From positions 1 through 12,721 of the forward strand of contig CAXQRU010000101.1 in assembly GCA_964226685.1 (NCBI GenBank): 12,721 bases of DNA, in the 5' to 3' direction. The notes under the pieces are model-generated. The model had not been told where the DNA came from. It did not search any database and worked only from the letters and a program-made list of their open reading frames with translations. This stretch comes from CAXQRU01 sp964226685. GTDB taxonomy: Bacteria > Pseudomonadota > Gammaproteobacteria > Pseudomonadales > Cellvibrionaceae. Made by a program: the position numbers and the translations under genes. Below are positions 3,863-11,251 of the stretch, in pieces. The number at the start of each line of letters is the position of its first letter. Position 1 is the stretch's first letter.

Positions 3863-5599
3863 TTAAGGGGCCAGGGCTAGGTCAAGGCTCCATGGTTGCA
3901 ATAAACCGAGTTGCAAGTTTTGTGGCACAAAGTAAAAATCACCGCCACCGTGCCCTGCCGCTCTTATTGGGCGCATTTCGGGTATTTGATTAATGCCGTA
4001 TTTGCTATTGCGCTGTTTGACGTTCACAGCCAACTTAGCAAAGAGCATATTGTCGCGCATGATGCCTTTGTTGCTAGACAAGATTTCAATTAACGATCTG
4101 GCGAAGGTTGAGTGCTCCCCGTTTACTCCATCAAGTACGGGCTTGACGCCGCCGGAAGAAATTACCAGGCGCGTTCGTCGGCTAAGTCCAACACGAATCG
4201 ATTCTTCGCTCAGTGGCCCCTGGGCGCTTCCTAGTAAGAAGGGGCTTCGGTTAGAGGCCATATTGCCGGCGTAGCAGGAGTCGGCGATAACTAGCACAGA
4301 GCGAGCTTGCAATCGGTCTAGGTGGTCGCTAATCACCGTATTGCTAATCCAGTTGGTCGAGCGCTCTTGTTGGGCATCAATCGGTAACCAATAGCCGCGT
4401 TGGCGACTTTGACTTGAGCCTTGAGAAAGGTTGCCATGGCCAGCGTAGTAAATGAGCAAGTTGTCTTTTGGCCCTATTTGGGAGTAAAGGTCGTTAAGCG
4501 CATTCAAAATGGTTTTTTCATTGGCATCGGGTAATAAGATGGTGCTAAAGCCGTAGCGATTTTCAAGCAGGCTTTGCAGGCGCTTGGCATCGTGTATGGG
4601 TGAGCTTAAATCATCTAGGTACAAATAATCCTGGTTGCCAATGATAAGGGCATAGTAGCGGCCAAACTCAATGTTTTTACCCATCTCGCTGGATTGCTCT
4701 TGATTACTGGGTTCAAGGATAGGCTCGGGCGATCGAAAGGCAATTTTCGGTAGAGCGTTTAACTCGCCATTTAGTGCTTGTCGTTCTTTATCGGCGGCTT
4801 CATAGAGACCGGTGAGAACGGCCACCTGTTCCTGCGCCTCGGCTAGCTCTTTGTTGGCTTGTTCCAGTTTTTGACGAACCGCATCGTTGGATTGCCTGGC
4901 AAGCTGCTTTTGAAGGTCTTGTTGTTTGGCGACTAGGCGCATGCGCTGTTGGCGCAGACCCGCTAATTGTTGTTCAAGCACTTTGCTTTGTTGTTTGGCG
5001 GTTTCGATTTTGCCATTGAGCTCTTCACGCAATTCATTGAGGGCATTATCGGCCGTGGATTGATAGATTAATTGGTCATCTTTGAGGCCCGATGCTTGTC
5101 GGTACCAGTTGAGCGCCGTCTGGATATTTTTTTCAACCCCTAAGCCTTTTTCATACAGGTAACCCAAGTTAACCTGGGCGCGGCTGACTCCTTGATTGGC
5201 GGCTTTTTGGTACCACTGAGCAGCGGCAATATAATCGGCTTGGCCGCCAATGCCTTTTTCAAAGATTTCTCCCACGTAGGTTTGAGCTTCACCATCGCCA
5301 CTTTCGGCCATGGGCAGCCACGTGTTTAAGGCCGAGCGATAATCGGCACGATCATAGGCAACGTATTCGCCACCTCGGATGCGACAGTCAACGGCTGTGG
5401 TGCGGGTGGGCCGGCGAGCGGTTAAATAGGTGGTGCCCCCTAAACGTCTAACTTGGCCAGGGAGTAAGCAGTCCACGATATACAGATCGGCGGTTTCTTT
5501 AACGCCGACGGGCAGCACAGGTTCGTTGGCTGTATTGCTACAAGCGAGCAAAGCCACTGTGCAGGCGGTGATTTGTGAGGCTCTTACCAAAACTTTCAT
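3863..5599 (-). CDS. Sel1-repeat, coiled-coil, caspase-like (peptidase C14) lipoprotein
   Basis: The frame is open from further upstream, but the ATG at 5599 was chosen because it opens a lipoprotein signal (MKVLVRASQITACTVALLAC; lipidated Cys20). It also avoids overlap with the upstream gene. The 578-residue product has, in order: a Cys-containing linker; Sel1-type repeats (about 87-171, with GDGEAQTYVGEIFEKG and VSRAQVNLGYLYEKGLGV); a Gln/Glu-rich coiled coil (about 186-281); and a caspase-fold peptidase domain (about 313-550). The catalytic His388 lies in LLIYYAGHG and Cys442 in VLVIADSCYAG, so the dyad is intact. HSTFARSLIEIL matches the later part of the fold. Such peptidases usually cut after basic residues, but specificity is unknown here. 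Being lipidated, it should act at the periplasmic face of a membrane. It lies 40 bases downstream of the PLD-like gene and 13 upstream of the exporter gene, hence probably one operon. Confidence 0.88.
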   Translation of the reverse strand: MKVLVRASQITACTVALLACSNTANEPVLPVGVKETADLYIVDCLLPGQVRRLGGTTYLTARRPTRTTAVDCRIRGGEYVAYDRADYRSALNTWLPMAESGDGEAQTYVGEIFEKGIGGQADYIAAAQWYQKAANQGVSRAQVNLGYLYEKGLGVEKNIQTALNWYRQASGLKDDQLIYQSTADNALNELREELNGKIETAKQQSKVLEQQLAGLRQQRMRLVAKQQDLQKQLARQSNDAVRQKLEQANKELAEAQEQVAVLTGLYEAADKERQALNGELNALPKIAFRSPEPILEPSNQEQSSEMGKNIEFGRYYALIIGNQDYLYLDDLSSPIHDAKRLQSLLENRYGFSTILLPDANEKTILNALNDLYSQIGPKDNLLIYYAGHGNLSQGSSQSRQRGYWLPIDAQQERSTNWISNTVISDHLDRLQARSVLVIADSCYAGNMASNRSPFLLGSAQGPLSEESIRVGLSRRTRLVISSGGVKPVLDGVNGEHSTFARSLIEILSSNKGIMRDNMLFAKLAVNVKQRNSKYGINQIPEMRPIRAAGHGGGDFYFVPQNLQLGLLQPWSLDLALAP

Positions 5600-5639
5600 A
5601 GTGTTCCATCCATTTACAGACTTACCCAGTATATCGCCT

Positions 5640-7715
5640 TTAGTAGTACAAAAATAGTCGGTTGTACTCTTTTTGTTCTTCTTTTGAGTCGCTGTAATGG
5701 CGCACAATCGCCTGGCTGAGGGCGTTGAGTTTGTCAGACATTTCATTAAAGGCCGTTTTTAATTGCTGAATTTGATTGGGAGTAGCCATACGTCCCAGTG
5801 AGTAGTCGCTAATGTAGAGGTCGATCAGGCGACGATGCTCTTGCTGTAAGGAGGAGGCGCCGCTGTTGGCTAGGCTTTGAGTTTTGTTTGCCCAAGACTT
5901 ATCTTGGATATGATGGGTAAACTCCTCTCTAAGACGTTGATTAAAGTTTGGGGCAAGCTGAATCCAAAAGCCCGCGCCAGTATTGACCATAAAGTTTCGA
6001 ATCCATGTGGCACTGGTGCCCACATAAACATCATCTCCAAACAATGCAATCGTTCCTGAAAAGGGTTGCTCGGTGGTGTCTTCAAAATAGCGCAGGCGCA
6101 TACCCGTTGGAAGATCGCCTTGGTTGGATTGATGGCTCAACAAGGCATTTAAGCTGTACTGACTTAGCATTGAGCTGGGTACTCGAGCGCTGGCTTGATT
6201 GACGATAAGATCTAGAGTGACGCCAGAGCAGGGGATACGTCCGTCTATCATTTGTGCTAGTTCAGCCAGTAAATTGGCTGGCATTAAAGCATTATCGGTT
6301 CGAATCATAATAGAGCGATTGCCATCTTTGGCGGCACACAAGGCTCGAAGAGAAGATAACCAGGTGGAGTGGATCATTTTATGATGCGCGGCTTCCTGGT
6401 CATTGATGCTCTCCCATGATGGCTCGAAAACGCCATCCTTATTTGCTTTCAGCGGCAGATTTTCCAGATAGTGCCATTGCGATGAGGCATCCACTGGCCA
6501 GGCCTTTGCATTAGTAAAGCGCTCATCTTCATCATAGGAGAGCGCATTGGCTTGCATGGTTTCATATTGCTCGAAAATTCGCTCGGAAAGGGGTTGTTCG
6601 ATTAAACGAAGGTAGCTCGTGACCAAGCAGCTTAGATCATCGTCTGATTGGCAGAGGTTGCGAGCTTGAGCCAGTGCATAGACCTCATCATTGGGCAGCA
6701 TATTACGCACTTCGTGCAAAGTGATGGTATAAGGTGAGCGCCATAAGGCTTGTATGGCGGCATCAAATTCCGGTATGGGATCTTTCAGCGAAAAAACTAA
6801 GTCCACACTGCGATAGCTTGATGGCTCGGCGAGTGGGCCTTCGCTGATATGATAGGCATCCCTCAGCGCTCGCCCCATCTGCAGGGTTTTTTTATCACTG
6901 ATTAACCAGGCGTGCCCAAGCACACGGGTGGCGTATTGCCAAATGGGCGATAGAGTCTTGTCATTAACACCGGTTAGATCGGGTGTCGAAACCGCTAGGT
7001 TAGCATTGTCGAGTAACTTGAGAGAGAGTTGCCTGGCCGCCGCTTGCTCATTTTTGGTGAATTGGCGGTTGAAATAACGTTGCCCCAGTTGGTCTTTATC
7101 AACCCACTGTGCTTCTAAGGCTAAGGCCTGTAGGGCCATGTCATGGCCATAAAAGCCGGCTAAAAATCGCTTGGCTTGAATGGTGAGGTGACCTTTGGCC
7201 GCCTGTGCCTGGATTTGTTCTTGTTGCTCTTTGGTGCATTCATTGTTGTTTTGGTAACAAGTTTCGATCAGTAGGGCATCGGCCAGGACATTCGCTGCTG
7301 GGCCATTGAAGAGTCTCACGCGAAGGCTGCCCTCGCTCTGGTTGCCCCAGTGTTCGAGCATTGAGAAATAATCTAGCGTTGGGTAGGTGGCATTAAAATC
7401 GACTAATAACTGTACGTCCACACCTCGATCGGCAGCACCGATGAGTGTTCGAGCCAACATGGCAGATGAGTAATCGTTGAGAGCCTCAGGATAAATTAAG
7501 TCGATGGATTGCTTGGCATTTCGAATCAGTTCTAACTTTTTTTCAAAGGCGAGTTGGTTGTCCCATAGAACATGAACCTTGGGTGCTGAGATCAAAGCGC
7601 TTCGCTCTGCCGATAATTGTTCATTGCTCAAAGCCAATCGATCTTTATTGGCGATGTCTGGGGTTTCACAAGCGGTTAACGTCAAAACAATCAGTAATCC
7701 AATAGCGTACTTCAT
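5640..7715 (-). CDS. phospholipase D-fold lipoprotein with degenerate HKD motifs
   Basis: The ATG at 7715 has AAAGGG just upstream and gives a short lipoprotein signal (MKYAIGLLIVLTLTAC, Cys16); an ATG at 7730 lacks a ribosome binding site. The product has 691 residues. The N-terminal half is the classic PLD/cardiolipin-synthase-like opening: AFEKKLELIRNAKQSIDLIY, NDYSSAMLA, ADRGVDVQLLVDF, LDYFSMLEHW and VRLFNGP. The first HxKxxxxD site appears as HAWLISD (His268), without the Lys and with altered Asp spacing. It is followed by GRALRDAY and a SVDLVFSL...ALW segment as in ClsC-like proteins. The second site (near TIALFGDDVYVGTSATW) lacks both His and Lys. The fold is therefore kept but phosphodiesterase activity is probably lost. 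It is the first gene of the minus-strand operon and likely a periplasmic-facing lipid- or nucleic-acid-binding partner of the caspase-like lipoprotein. Confidence 0.8.
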   Translation of the reverse strand: MKYAIGLLIVLTLTACETPDIANKDRLALSNEQLSAERSALISAPKVHVLWDNQLAFEKKLELIRNAKQSIDLIYPEALNDYSSAMLARTLIGAADRGVDVQLLVDFNATYPTLDYFSMLEHWGNQSEGSLRVRLFNGPAANVLADALLIETCYQNNNECTKEQQEQIQAQAAKGHLTIQAKRFLAGFYGHDMALQALALEAQWVDKDQLGQRYFNRQFTKNEQAAARQLSLKLLDNANLAVSTPDLTGVNDKTLSPIWQYATRVLGHAWLISDKKTLQMGRALRDAYHISEGPLAEPSSYRSVDLVFSLKDPIPEFDAAIQALWRSPYTITLHEVRNMLPNDEVYALAQARNLCQSDDDLSCLVTSYLRLIEQPLSERIFEQYETMQANALSYDEDERFTNAKAWPVDASSQWHYLENLPLKANKDGVFEPSWESINDQEAAHHKMIHSTWLSSLRALCAAKDGNRSIMIRTDNALMPANLLAELAQMIDGRIPCSGVTLDLIVNQASARVPSSMLSQYSLNALLSHQSNQGDLPTGMRLRYFEDTTEQPFSGTIALFGDDVYVGTSATWIRNFMVNTGAGFWIQLAPNFNQRLREEFTHHIQDKSWANKTQSLANSGASSLQQEHRRLIDLYISDYSLGRMATPNQIQQLKTAFNEMSDKLNALSQAIVRHYSDSKEEQKEYNRLFLYY

Positions 7716-7746
7716 TTTGCCCTTTGTCATTTGATGAAAAAGCCCG

Positions 7747-7752
7747 ATTATA
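7747..7752 (-). promoter_or_regulatory. -10 box of the lipoprotein operon
   Basis: On the minus strand this is a perfect TATAAT, about 32 bases before the start codon of the PLD-like gene. The -35 is weak (CCAACA at 18 bases), which may mean an activator or a growth-phase sigma factor is involved. Confidence 0.5.
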
Positions 7753-7879
7753 ACGCCTATTGCTAGTCTATGTTGGCATTGCTTGGTTAATTATGACATT
7801 GATTCGAAAGCGACTAGACTTAAGTTATTAACCCAGCACTAATACGATGGGTTGGTTGATTAATAATGTTGGGGAAAAC

Positions 7880-8866
7880 GTGCGTTATTTACTGTGTTGT
7901 TGTGTCATTTTGGTGGCTTGCTCTCAAAACGAGCCCGACCAATCCCTAGATGTTGCTAAACGGGGAGTGCTTGCTAGTGCCTTGTCAGCTAACGGCTCCT
8001 ACGCAGTCATTGGCTCCTTGACGGAGGGTGGCTGGCTTTGGGATGTTACCAAAGAGCAACACAAGAGCTGGAATCATCAGGAAAAAACCTATTCAACCCT
8101 ACTGCATGCCGCATTCTCCTCAGATACTCTTTATGCAGTGACCAGCGATGATCATAGTATTGTACTTTGGGACATGATCTCCCTTAGCGCATTGCGTCAC
8201 TGGAATGCGCCATCGGAAATTTTGGATATTGCGCTGGCGCCCAAACCAAAGTCTGAAGCTTTGCCACAATTGGCTTTGCTTGGTCTTCGCGATGGCACAG
8301 CGGTGACCTTTAAAGTAATGATTGGCGGCATTGATAAAGTCTTTCAACACGAGGCTCCTGTTCGCAGTGTCGCCTTAAGTGCCGATGGTCGGCGTGCCAT
8401 TACCGGTTCCGAGGACTTAACAGCCGTGATCTGGGATGTTCAAACCGGCAAGCGATTGGGGGTGATTAACCACGAAGAGGAGGTGCAGTTAGTTGCCATA
8501 AGTCCCGATGGAAAATACGCGTTATCCATGGCGAAATACGACAAAGTAGTGCTATGGGATATCGATCAGAAAAAAGCTATGGATACGCTTGGGTTGAGTG
8601 AAGAAAAGCTGAAGCGGGGTTTGCGCCTAACGGCAGCGGCCTTCAGCTCTGATAACCGATTTTTACTTCTGGGCTTGTCGAACCGAGAAGTGCAACTGTG
8701 GCAATTGCCTGAATTAAAAATGCTTGAACAGTGGGTGGTGCCCAAGCGCAGCCAATGGCAGCCAACCAGCGCAGCGATCACCAGTGCTGCCTTTGTGGAG
8801 CCAGGTGTTTACCGAGTGATCGCCTCAAATGGTTTTATTCATACGCTCGAGCGTAGTTCAAAATGA
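7880..8866 (+). CDS. WD40-repeat lipoprotein
   Basis: From the GTG at 7880 (GGGG five bases upstream) the protein has 328 residues and starts with a lipoprotein signal, MRYLLCCCVILVAC, lipidated at Cys14. An in-frame ATG at 7847 adds 11 residues but has no ribosome binding site. The rest is a beta-propeller of WD40-type repeats with W-D or W-Q endings at about 54 (WLWDVT), 97 (IVLWDM), 185 (VIWDVQ), 226 (VVLWDI) and 274 (QLWQL). Each is preceded by an A-x-S-x-DG-type turn, such as ALSADGRRAITGS and AISPDGKYALS. Such propellers are protein-interaction platforms with no catalysis. The gene is divergent from the PLD/caspase operon and shares its intergenic region. Since bacterial caspase-like proteins are often fused to or encoded beside WD40 domains, I infer it works with that system at the envelope. 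Confidence 0.8.
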   Translation: MRYLLCCCVILVACSQNEPDQSLDVAKRGVLASALSANGSYAVIGSLTEGGWLWDVTKEQHKSWNHQEKTYSTLLHAAFSSDTLYAVTSDDHSIVLWDMISLSALRHWNAPSEILDIALAPKPKSEALPQLALLGLRDGTAVTFKVMIGGIDKVFQHEAPVRSVALSADGRRAITGSEDLTAVIWDVQTGKRLGVINHEEEVQLVAISPDGKYALSMAKYDKVVLWDIDQKKAMDTLGLSEEKLKRGLRLTAAAFSSDNRFLLLGLSNREVQLWQLPELKMLEQWVVPKRSQWQPTSAAITSAAFVEPGVYRVIASNGFIHTLERSSK

Positions 8867-8950
8867 GCAACGCCAAAGCGATATGGTTTTAAACTAAGTT
8901 CGCCGAAATATTTTGGCCAATATTACCAGTAATACTAAGCCTAAGATGAA

Positions 8951-8974
8951 AAACAACCTTTATTACGGTTTTTT
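8951..8974 (+). terminator. possible weak intrinsic terminator
   Basis: AACC (8955-8958) pairs with GGTT (8967-8970), and a flanking run of A pairs with the T-run that follows. It lies about 90 bases after the WD40 gene stop. The stem is short and interrupted. The rest of 8867-9033 shows nothing else convincing. Confidence 0.3.
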
Positions 8975-9033
8975 CTCGCCATAGATAAAGAATATCCTTA
9001 TTAAAGTGTGGCTGGGAATAAGGAGTATGTTTA

Positions 9034-9061
9034 ATCTATATCAAAAAACTTTGATATAGAT
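9034..9061. promoter_or_regulatory. operator palindrome of the SAM-cycle operon
   Basis: ATCTATATCAAA (9034-9045) and TTTGATATAGAT (9050-9061) are perfect 12 bp arms around AAAC. It ends 25 bases before the ArsR-type regulator gene and overlaps a TTGATA -35 box, as expected for autorepression. An AT-rich dyad with ATATCAA/TTGATAT halves fits an ArsR-family winged-helix dimer and, from memory, resembles sites proposed for SahR. Binding is inferred. Confidence 0.75.
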
Positions 9062-9079
9062 CGGTTTGGCTGCTAAACT
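9051..9079 (+). promoter_or_regulatory. candidate promoter of the regulator-metK-ahcY operon
   Basis: TTGATA (9051-9056, five of six) inside the right operator arm and TAAACT (9074-9079, four of six) are 17 bases apart. Transcription would start at about 9085-9087, at or next to the ATG at 9086, implying a leaderless or nearly leaderless mRNA. Confidence 0.45.
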
Positions 9080-9085
9080 AACCTT

Positions 9086-10063
9086 ATGTTAGAAGCTAAG
9101 GCTAATCAATGTCTCATCAGTCAACTTTCCGGGCTAAATAAAGCGGCGGGAGATGTTTTGCGACTTGAGGTCTTGCGAGTGATGGCGCGAAATGCCTTTG
9201 GGGTGTTGGAGCTGGCTGAGATTTTTGAGCAGCGTCAGTCGGGTATGAGTCATCATTTGAAAGTGCTCGCAGATGCAGGATTAGTTGAGAGTCGCCGAGA
9301 AGGCAATTCCATATTTTACTCAAGAGCGCTGTCTAGTTCTGGTCATCCACTGTCGGTTTGGCTACAACTGTTATTTACCCAGATTGATTCAGTGCCTCTT
9401 AGAGGTGAGTTGGCTGAGCGAATGCAGCGAGTTTTGGACGCTAGGGCCAAGGCGTCTTTGGAGTTTTTCAATAAGTTAGCTCCGGGTACTAGAGCTAGAC
9501 AAGATCTGATTGCGGCCCACCATATTTATGCCGATGCGGTGCTCGCGCTCATTGAGCAAGGTGGCATCTGTTCGGAGTTGGTTTTAGAGGTGGGGCCTGG
9601 AGAGGGCGAATTCTTGCCTGATTTGAGCCAGCGTTTCGCACGCGTCATCGCTTTGGATAACTCTCCCGTCATGTTGAAAAGAGCTCAACATTATTGTTCA
9701 AAGCTGGCCAATGTTGAGTGGTATGAGGGCGATACACAAACTCTCAAACCCAATATGGTGGGCTGCGCGGTGATCAATATGGTGTTGCATCATACACCAG
9801 CTCCCGCCGAGGTCATCCATGACATCAGTAAAGCTTTGTTGCCTGGGGGTGTGTTGTTTGTCAGTGAACTTTGCCAGCATGATCAAGAATGGGTGCGCGA
9901 AACCTGCGGGGATGTTTGGTTAGGCTTTTCACCTCATGAATTAGATCAATGGGCCATAGACTCTGGCCTAAATCCTGGAGCCAGCCGTTATTTGGCTCAA
10001 CGAAATGGCTTTCAACTACAAATTCGACAATTTTTTAAACCCTTTACCACTATTGAGGAATGA
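9086..10063 (+). CDS. sahR: ArsR-family regulator fused to a SAM-dependent methyltransferase domain (SahR-like)
   Basis: The protein has 325 residues. Residues 1-85 form an ArsR-type winged helix: GDVLRLEVLRVM, LELAEIF, the recognition helix in SGMSHHLKVLADAGLV, and the wing RREGNSIFYSRAL. Residues about 140-320 are a class I methyltransferase fold: motif I LVLEVGPGEGEF (165-176), acidic D191 at the end of strand 2, EGD at 214-216, NMVLHHTPAP (231-240) and LLPGGVLFVSE (251-261). The SAM pocket probably serves as a sensor for SAM or SAH rather than for catalysis. Metal-binding ArsR motifs are not seen. The palindrome just upstream and metK three bases downstream indicate control of its own operon. 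No ribosome binding site precedes the ATG, consistent with a leaderless transcript. The domain call is firm; naming it SahR rests on context. Confidence 0.75.
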   Translation: MLEAKANQCLISQLSGLNKAAGDVLRLEVLRVMARNAFGVLELAEIFEQRQSGMSHHLKVLADAGLVESRREGNSIFYSRALSSSGHPLSVWLQLLFTQIDSVPLRGELAERMQRVLDARAKASLEFFNKLAPGTRARQDLIAAHHIYADAVLALIEQGGICSELVLEVGPGEGEFLPDLSQRFARVIALDNSPVMLKRAQHYCSKLANVEWYEGDTQTLKPNMVGCAVINMVLHHTPAPAEVIHDISKALLPGGVLFVSELCQHDQEWVRETCGDVWLGFSPHELDQWAIDSGLNPGASRYLAQRNGFQLQIRQFFKPFTTIEE

Positions 10064-10066
10064 CTT

Positions 10067-11224
10067 ATGTCTGATTACCGTGTGTTTACTTCCGAGTCGG
10101 TTTCTGAGGGCCATCCAGATAAAATGGCCGATCAAATTTCAGATGCGATTTTGGATGCAATATTAAAAGATGATCGTGAGGCTCGTGTTGCGGTAGAAAC
10201 GCTCGTAAAAACGGGGATGGCCGTTGTTGCGGGTGAGGTTCGTACCTCGACTTACGTTGATTTAGAAGACTTGATTCGAGAAGTTATTCTTGATATTGGT
10301 TACAACTCCAGTGATGTCGGTTTTGATGGGGCTTCTTGTGCGGTATTAAATGCGATTGGTAAGCAGTCGGTCGATATTGCTCAAGGTGTCGATGAGGGCG
10401 CTGATAAAGATTTAGGCGCAGGCGATCAGGGTTTGATGTTTGGTTATGCTACCAATGAAACCGATGTGTTAATGCCGGCACCCATTTACTATGCGCATCG
10501 TTTGGTGGAGAAACAAGCTGAACTACGTAAAAACGGTAAACTTTCGTGGTTAAGACCGGATGCGAAAAGCCAGGTCAGTTTGCGTTATGACGATCAAGGC
10601 AAGCCCATCGCGGTTGATGCCGTGGTGTTATCCACGCAGCACGATGAAGGCATTAGCCTTGGCAACTTGCGAGAGGCCGTGCTTGAGGAAATTATCAAGC
10701 CGGTTCTGCCCCCTGAGTGGCTACACAGTGAAACCTTATTCCATATTAACCCGACCGGTAATTTCGTGATTGGTGGCCCTGTGGGTGACTGCGGTTTAAC
10801 GGGACGTAAAATTATTGTTGATACCTATGGCGGTATGGCTCGCCATGGTGGTGGCGCGTTCTCTGGTAAAGACCCTTCCAAAGTGGATCGTTCGGCGGCT
10901 TACGCTGGGCGCTATGTGGCGAAAAATATTGTAGCCAGTGGCTTGGCGGATCGCTGTGAGATTCAAGTCTCTTACGCGATTGGGGTTTCAGAGCCAACCT
11001 CGATTTCGATCAATACCTTTGGAACGGCGAAAATTTCTGAAGAGGCGATTAGTGATTTAGTGCGTGAGCATTTTGACTTAAGACCTCAGGGTCTGATCGC
11101 GATGCTGGATCTAAAGCGCCCAATTTACCGTCAAACCGCGGCTTATGGCCATTTTGGTCGAGAGCTTCCGGATTTTACTTGGGAAAAAACTGACAAAGCC
11201 GCCGAGTTAAAAAAAGCACTATAA
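10067..11224 (+). CDS. metK: S-adenosylmethionine synthase
   Basis: MetK condenses ATP and methionine to SAM, releasing phosphate and pyrophosphate. The enzyme is a cytoplasmic tetramer needing Mg2+ and K+. The 385 residues match the usual length. Visible signatures are GHPDKMADQISDAILD (15-30, ATP and metal binding), the hexapeptide GAGDQG (117-122) followed by LMFGYATNE, GRKIIVDTYGG (246-256) and the phosphate-binding GGGAFSGKD (261-269). The C-terminus ends in the usual way after AAYGHFGRELPDFTWE. The ATG at 10067 follows GAGGA eight bases upstream, located within the last codons of the regulator gene. The two are therefore translationally close and co-transcribed; ahcY follows after 27 bases. 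No frame damage is seen. Confidence 0.98.
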   Translation: MSDYRVFTSESVSEGHPDKMADQISDAILDAILKDDREARVAVETLVKTGMAVVAGEVRTSTYVDLEDLIREVILDIGYNSSDVGFDGASCAVLNAIGKQSVDIAQGVDEGADKDLGAGDQGLMFGYATNETDVLMPAPIYYAHRLVEKQAELRKNGKLSWLRPDAKSQVSLRYDDQGKPIAVDAVVLSTQHDEGISLGNLREAVLEEIIKPVLPPEWLHSETLFHINPTGNFVIGGPVGDCGLTGRKIIVDTYGGMARHGGGAFSGKDPSKVDRSAAYAGRYVAKNIVASGLADRCEIQVSYAIGVSEPTSISINTFGTAKISEEAISDLVREHFDLRPQGLIAMLDLKRPIYRQTAAYGHFGRELPDFTWEKTDKAAELKKAL

Positions 11225-11251
11225 AATTTTTTAAAGATTGAGGAAAAAAGA

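Noticed and set aside
5600..5746. Upstream extension of the caspase-like protein by 49 residues
   Set aside because: It overlaps the end of the PLD-like gene, is low in protein-like character and would bury the obvious lipoprotein signal.
8900..8935. AATATT-TTGGCC-AATATT symmetric element after the WD40 gene
   Set aside because: It is short, AT-rich and imperfect, with no T-run; it is likely to occur by chance.
11225..11251. SAH or SAM riboswitch upstream of ahcY or metK
   Set aside because: The gaps before metK (3 bases) and ahcY (27 bases) are far too short, and the operon carries a protein operator instead.
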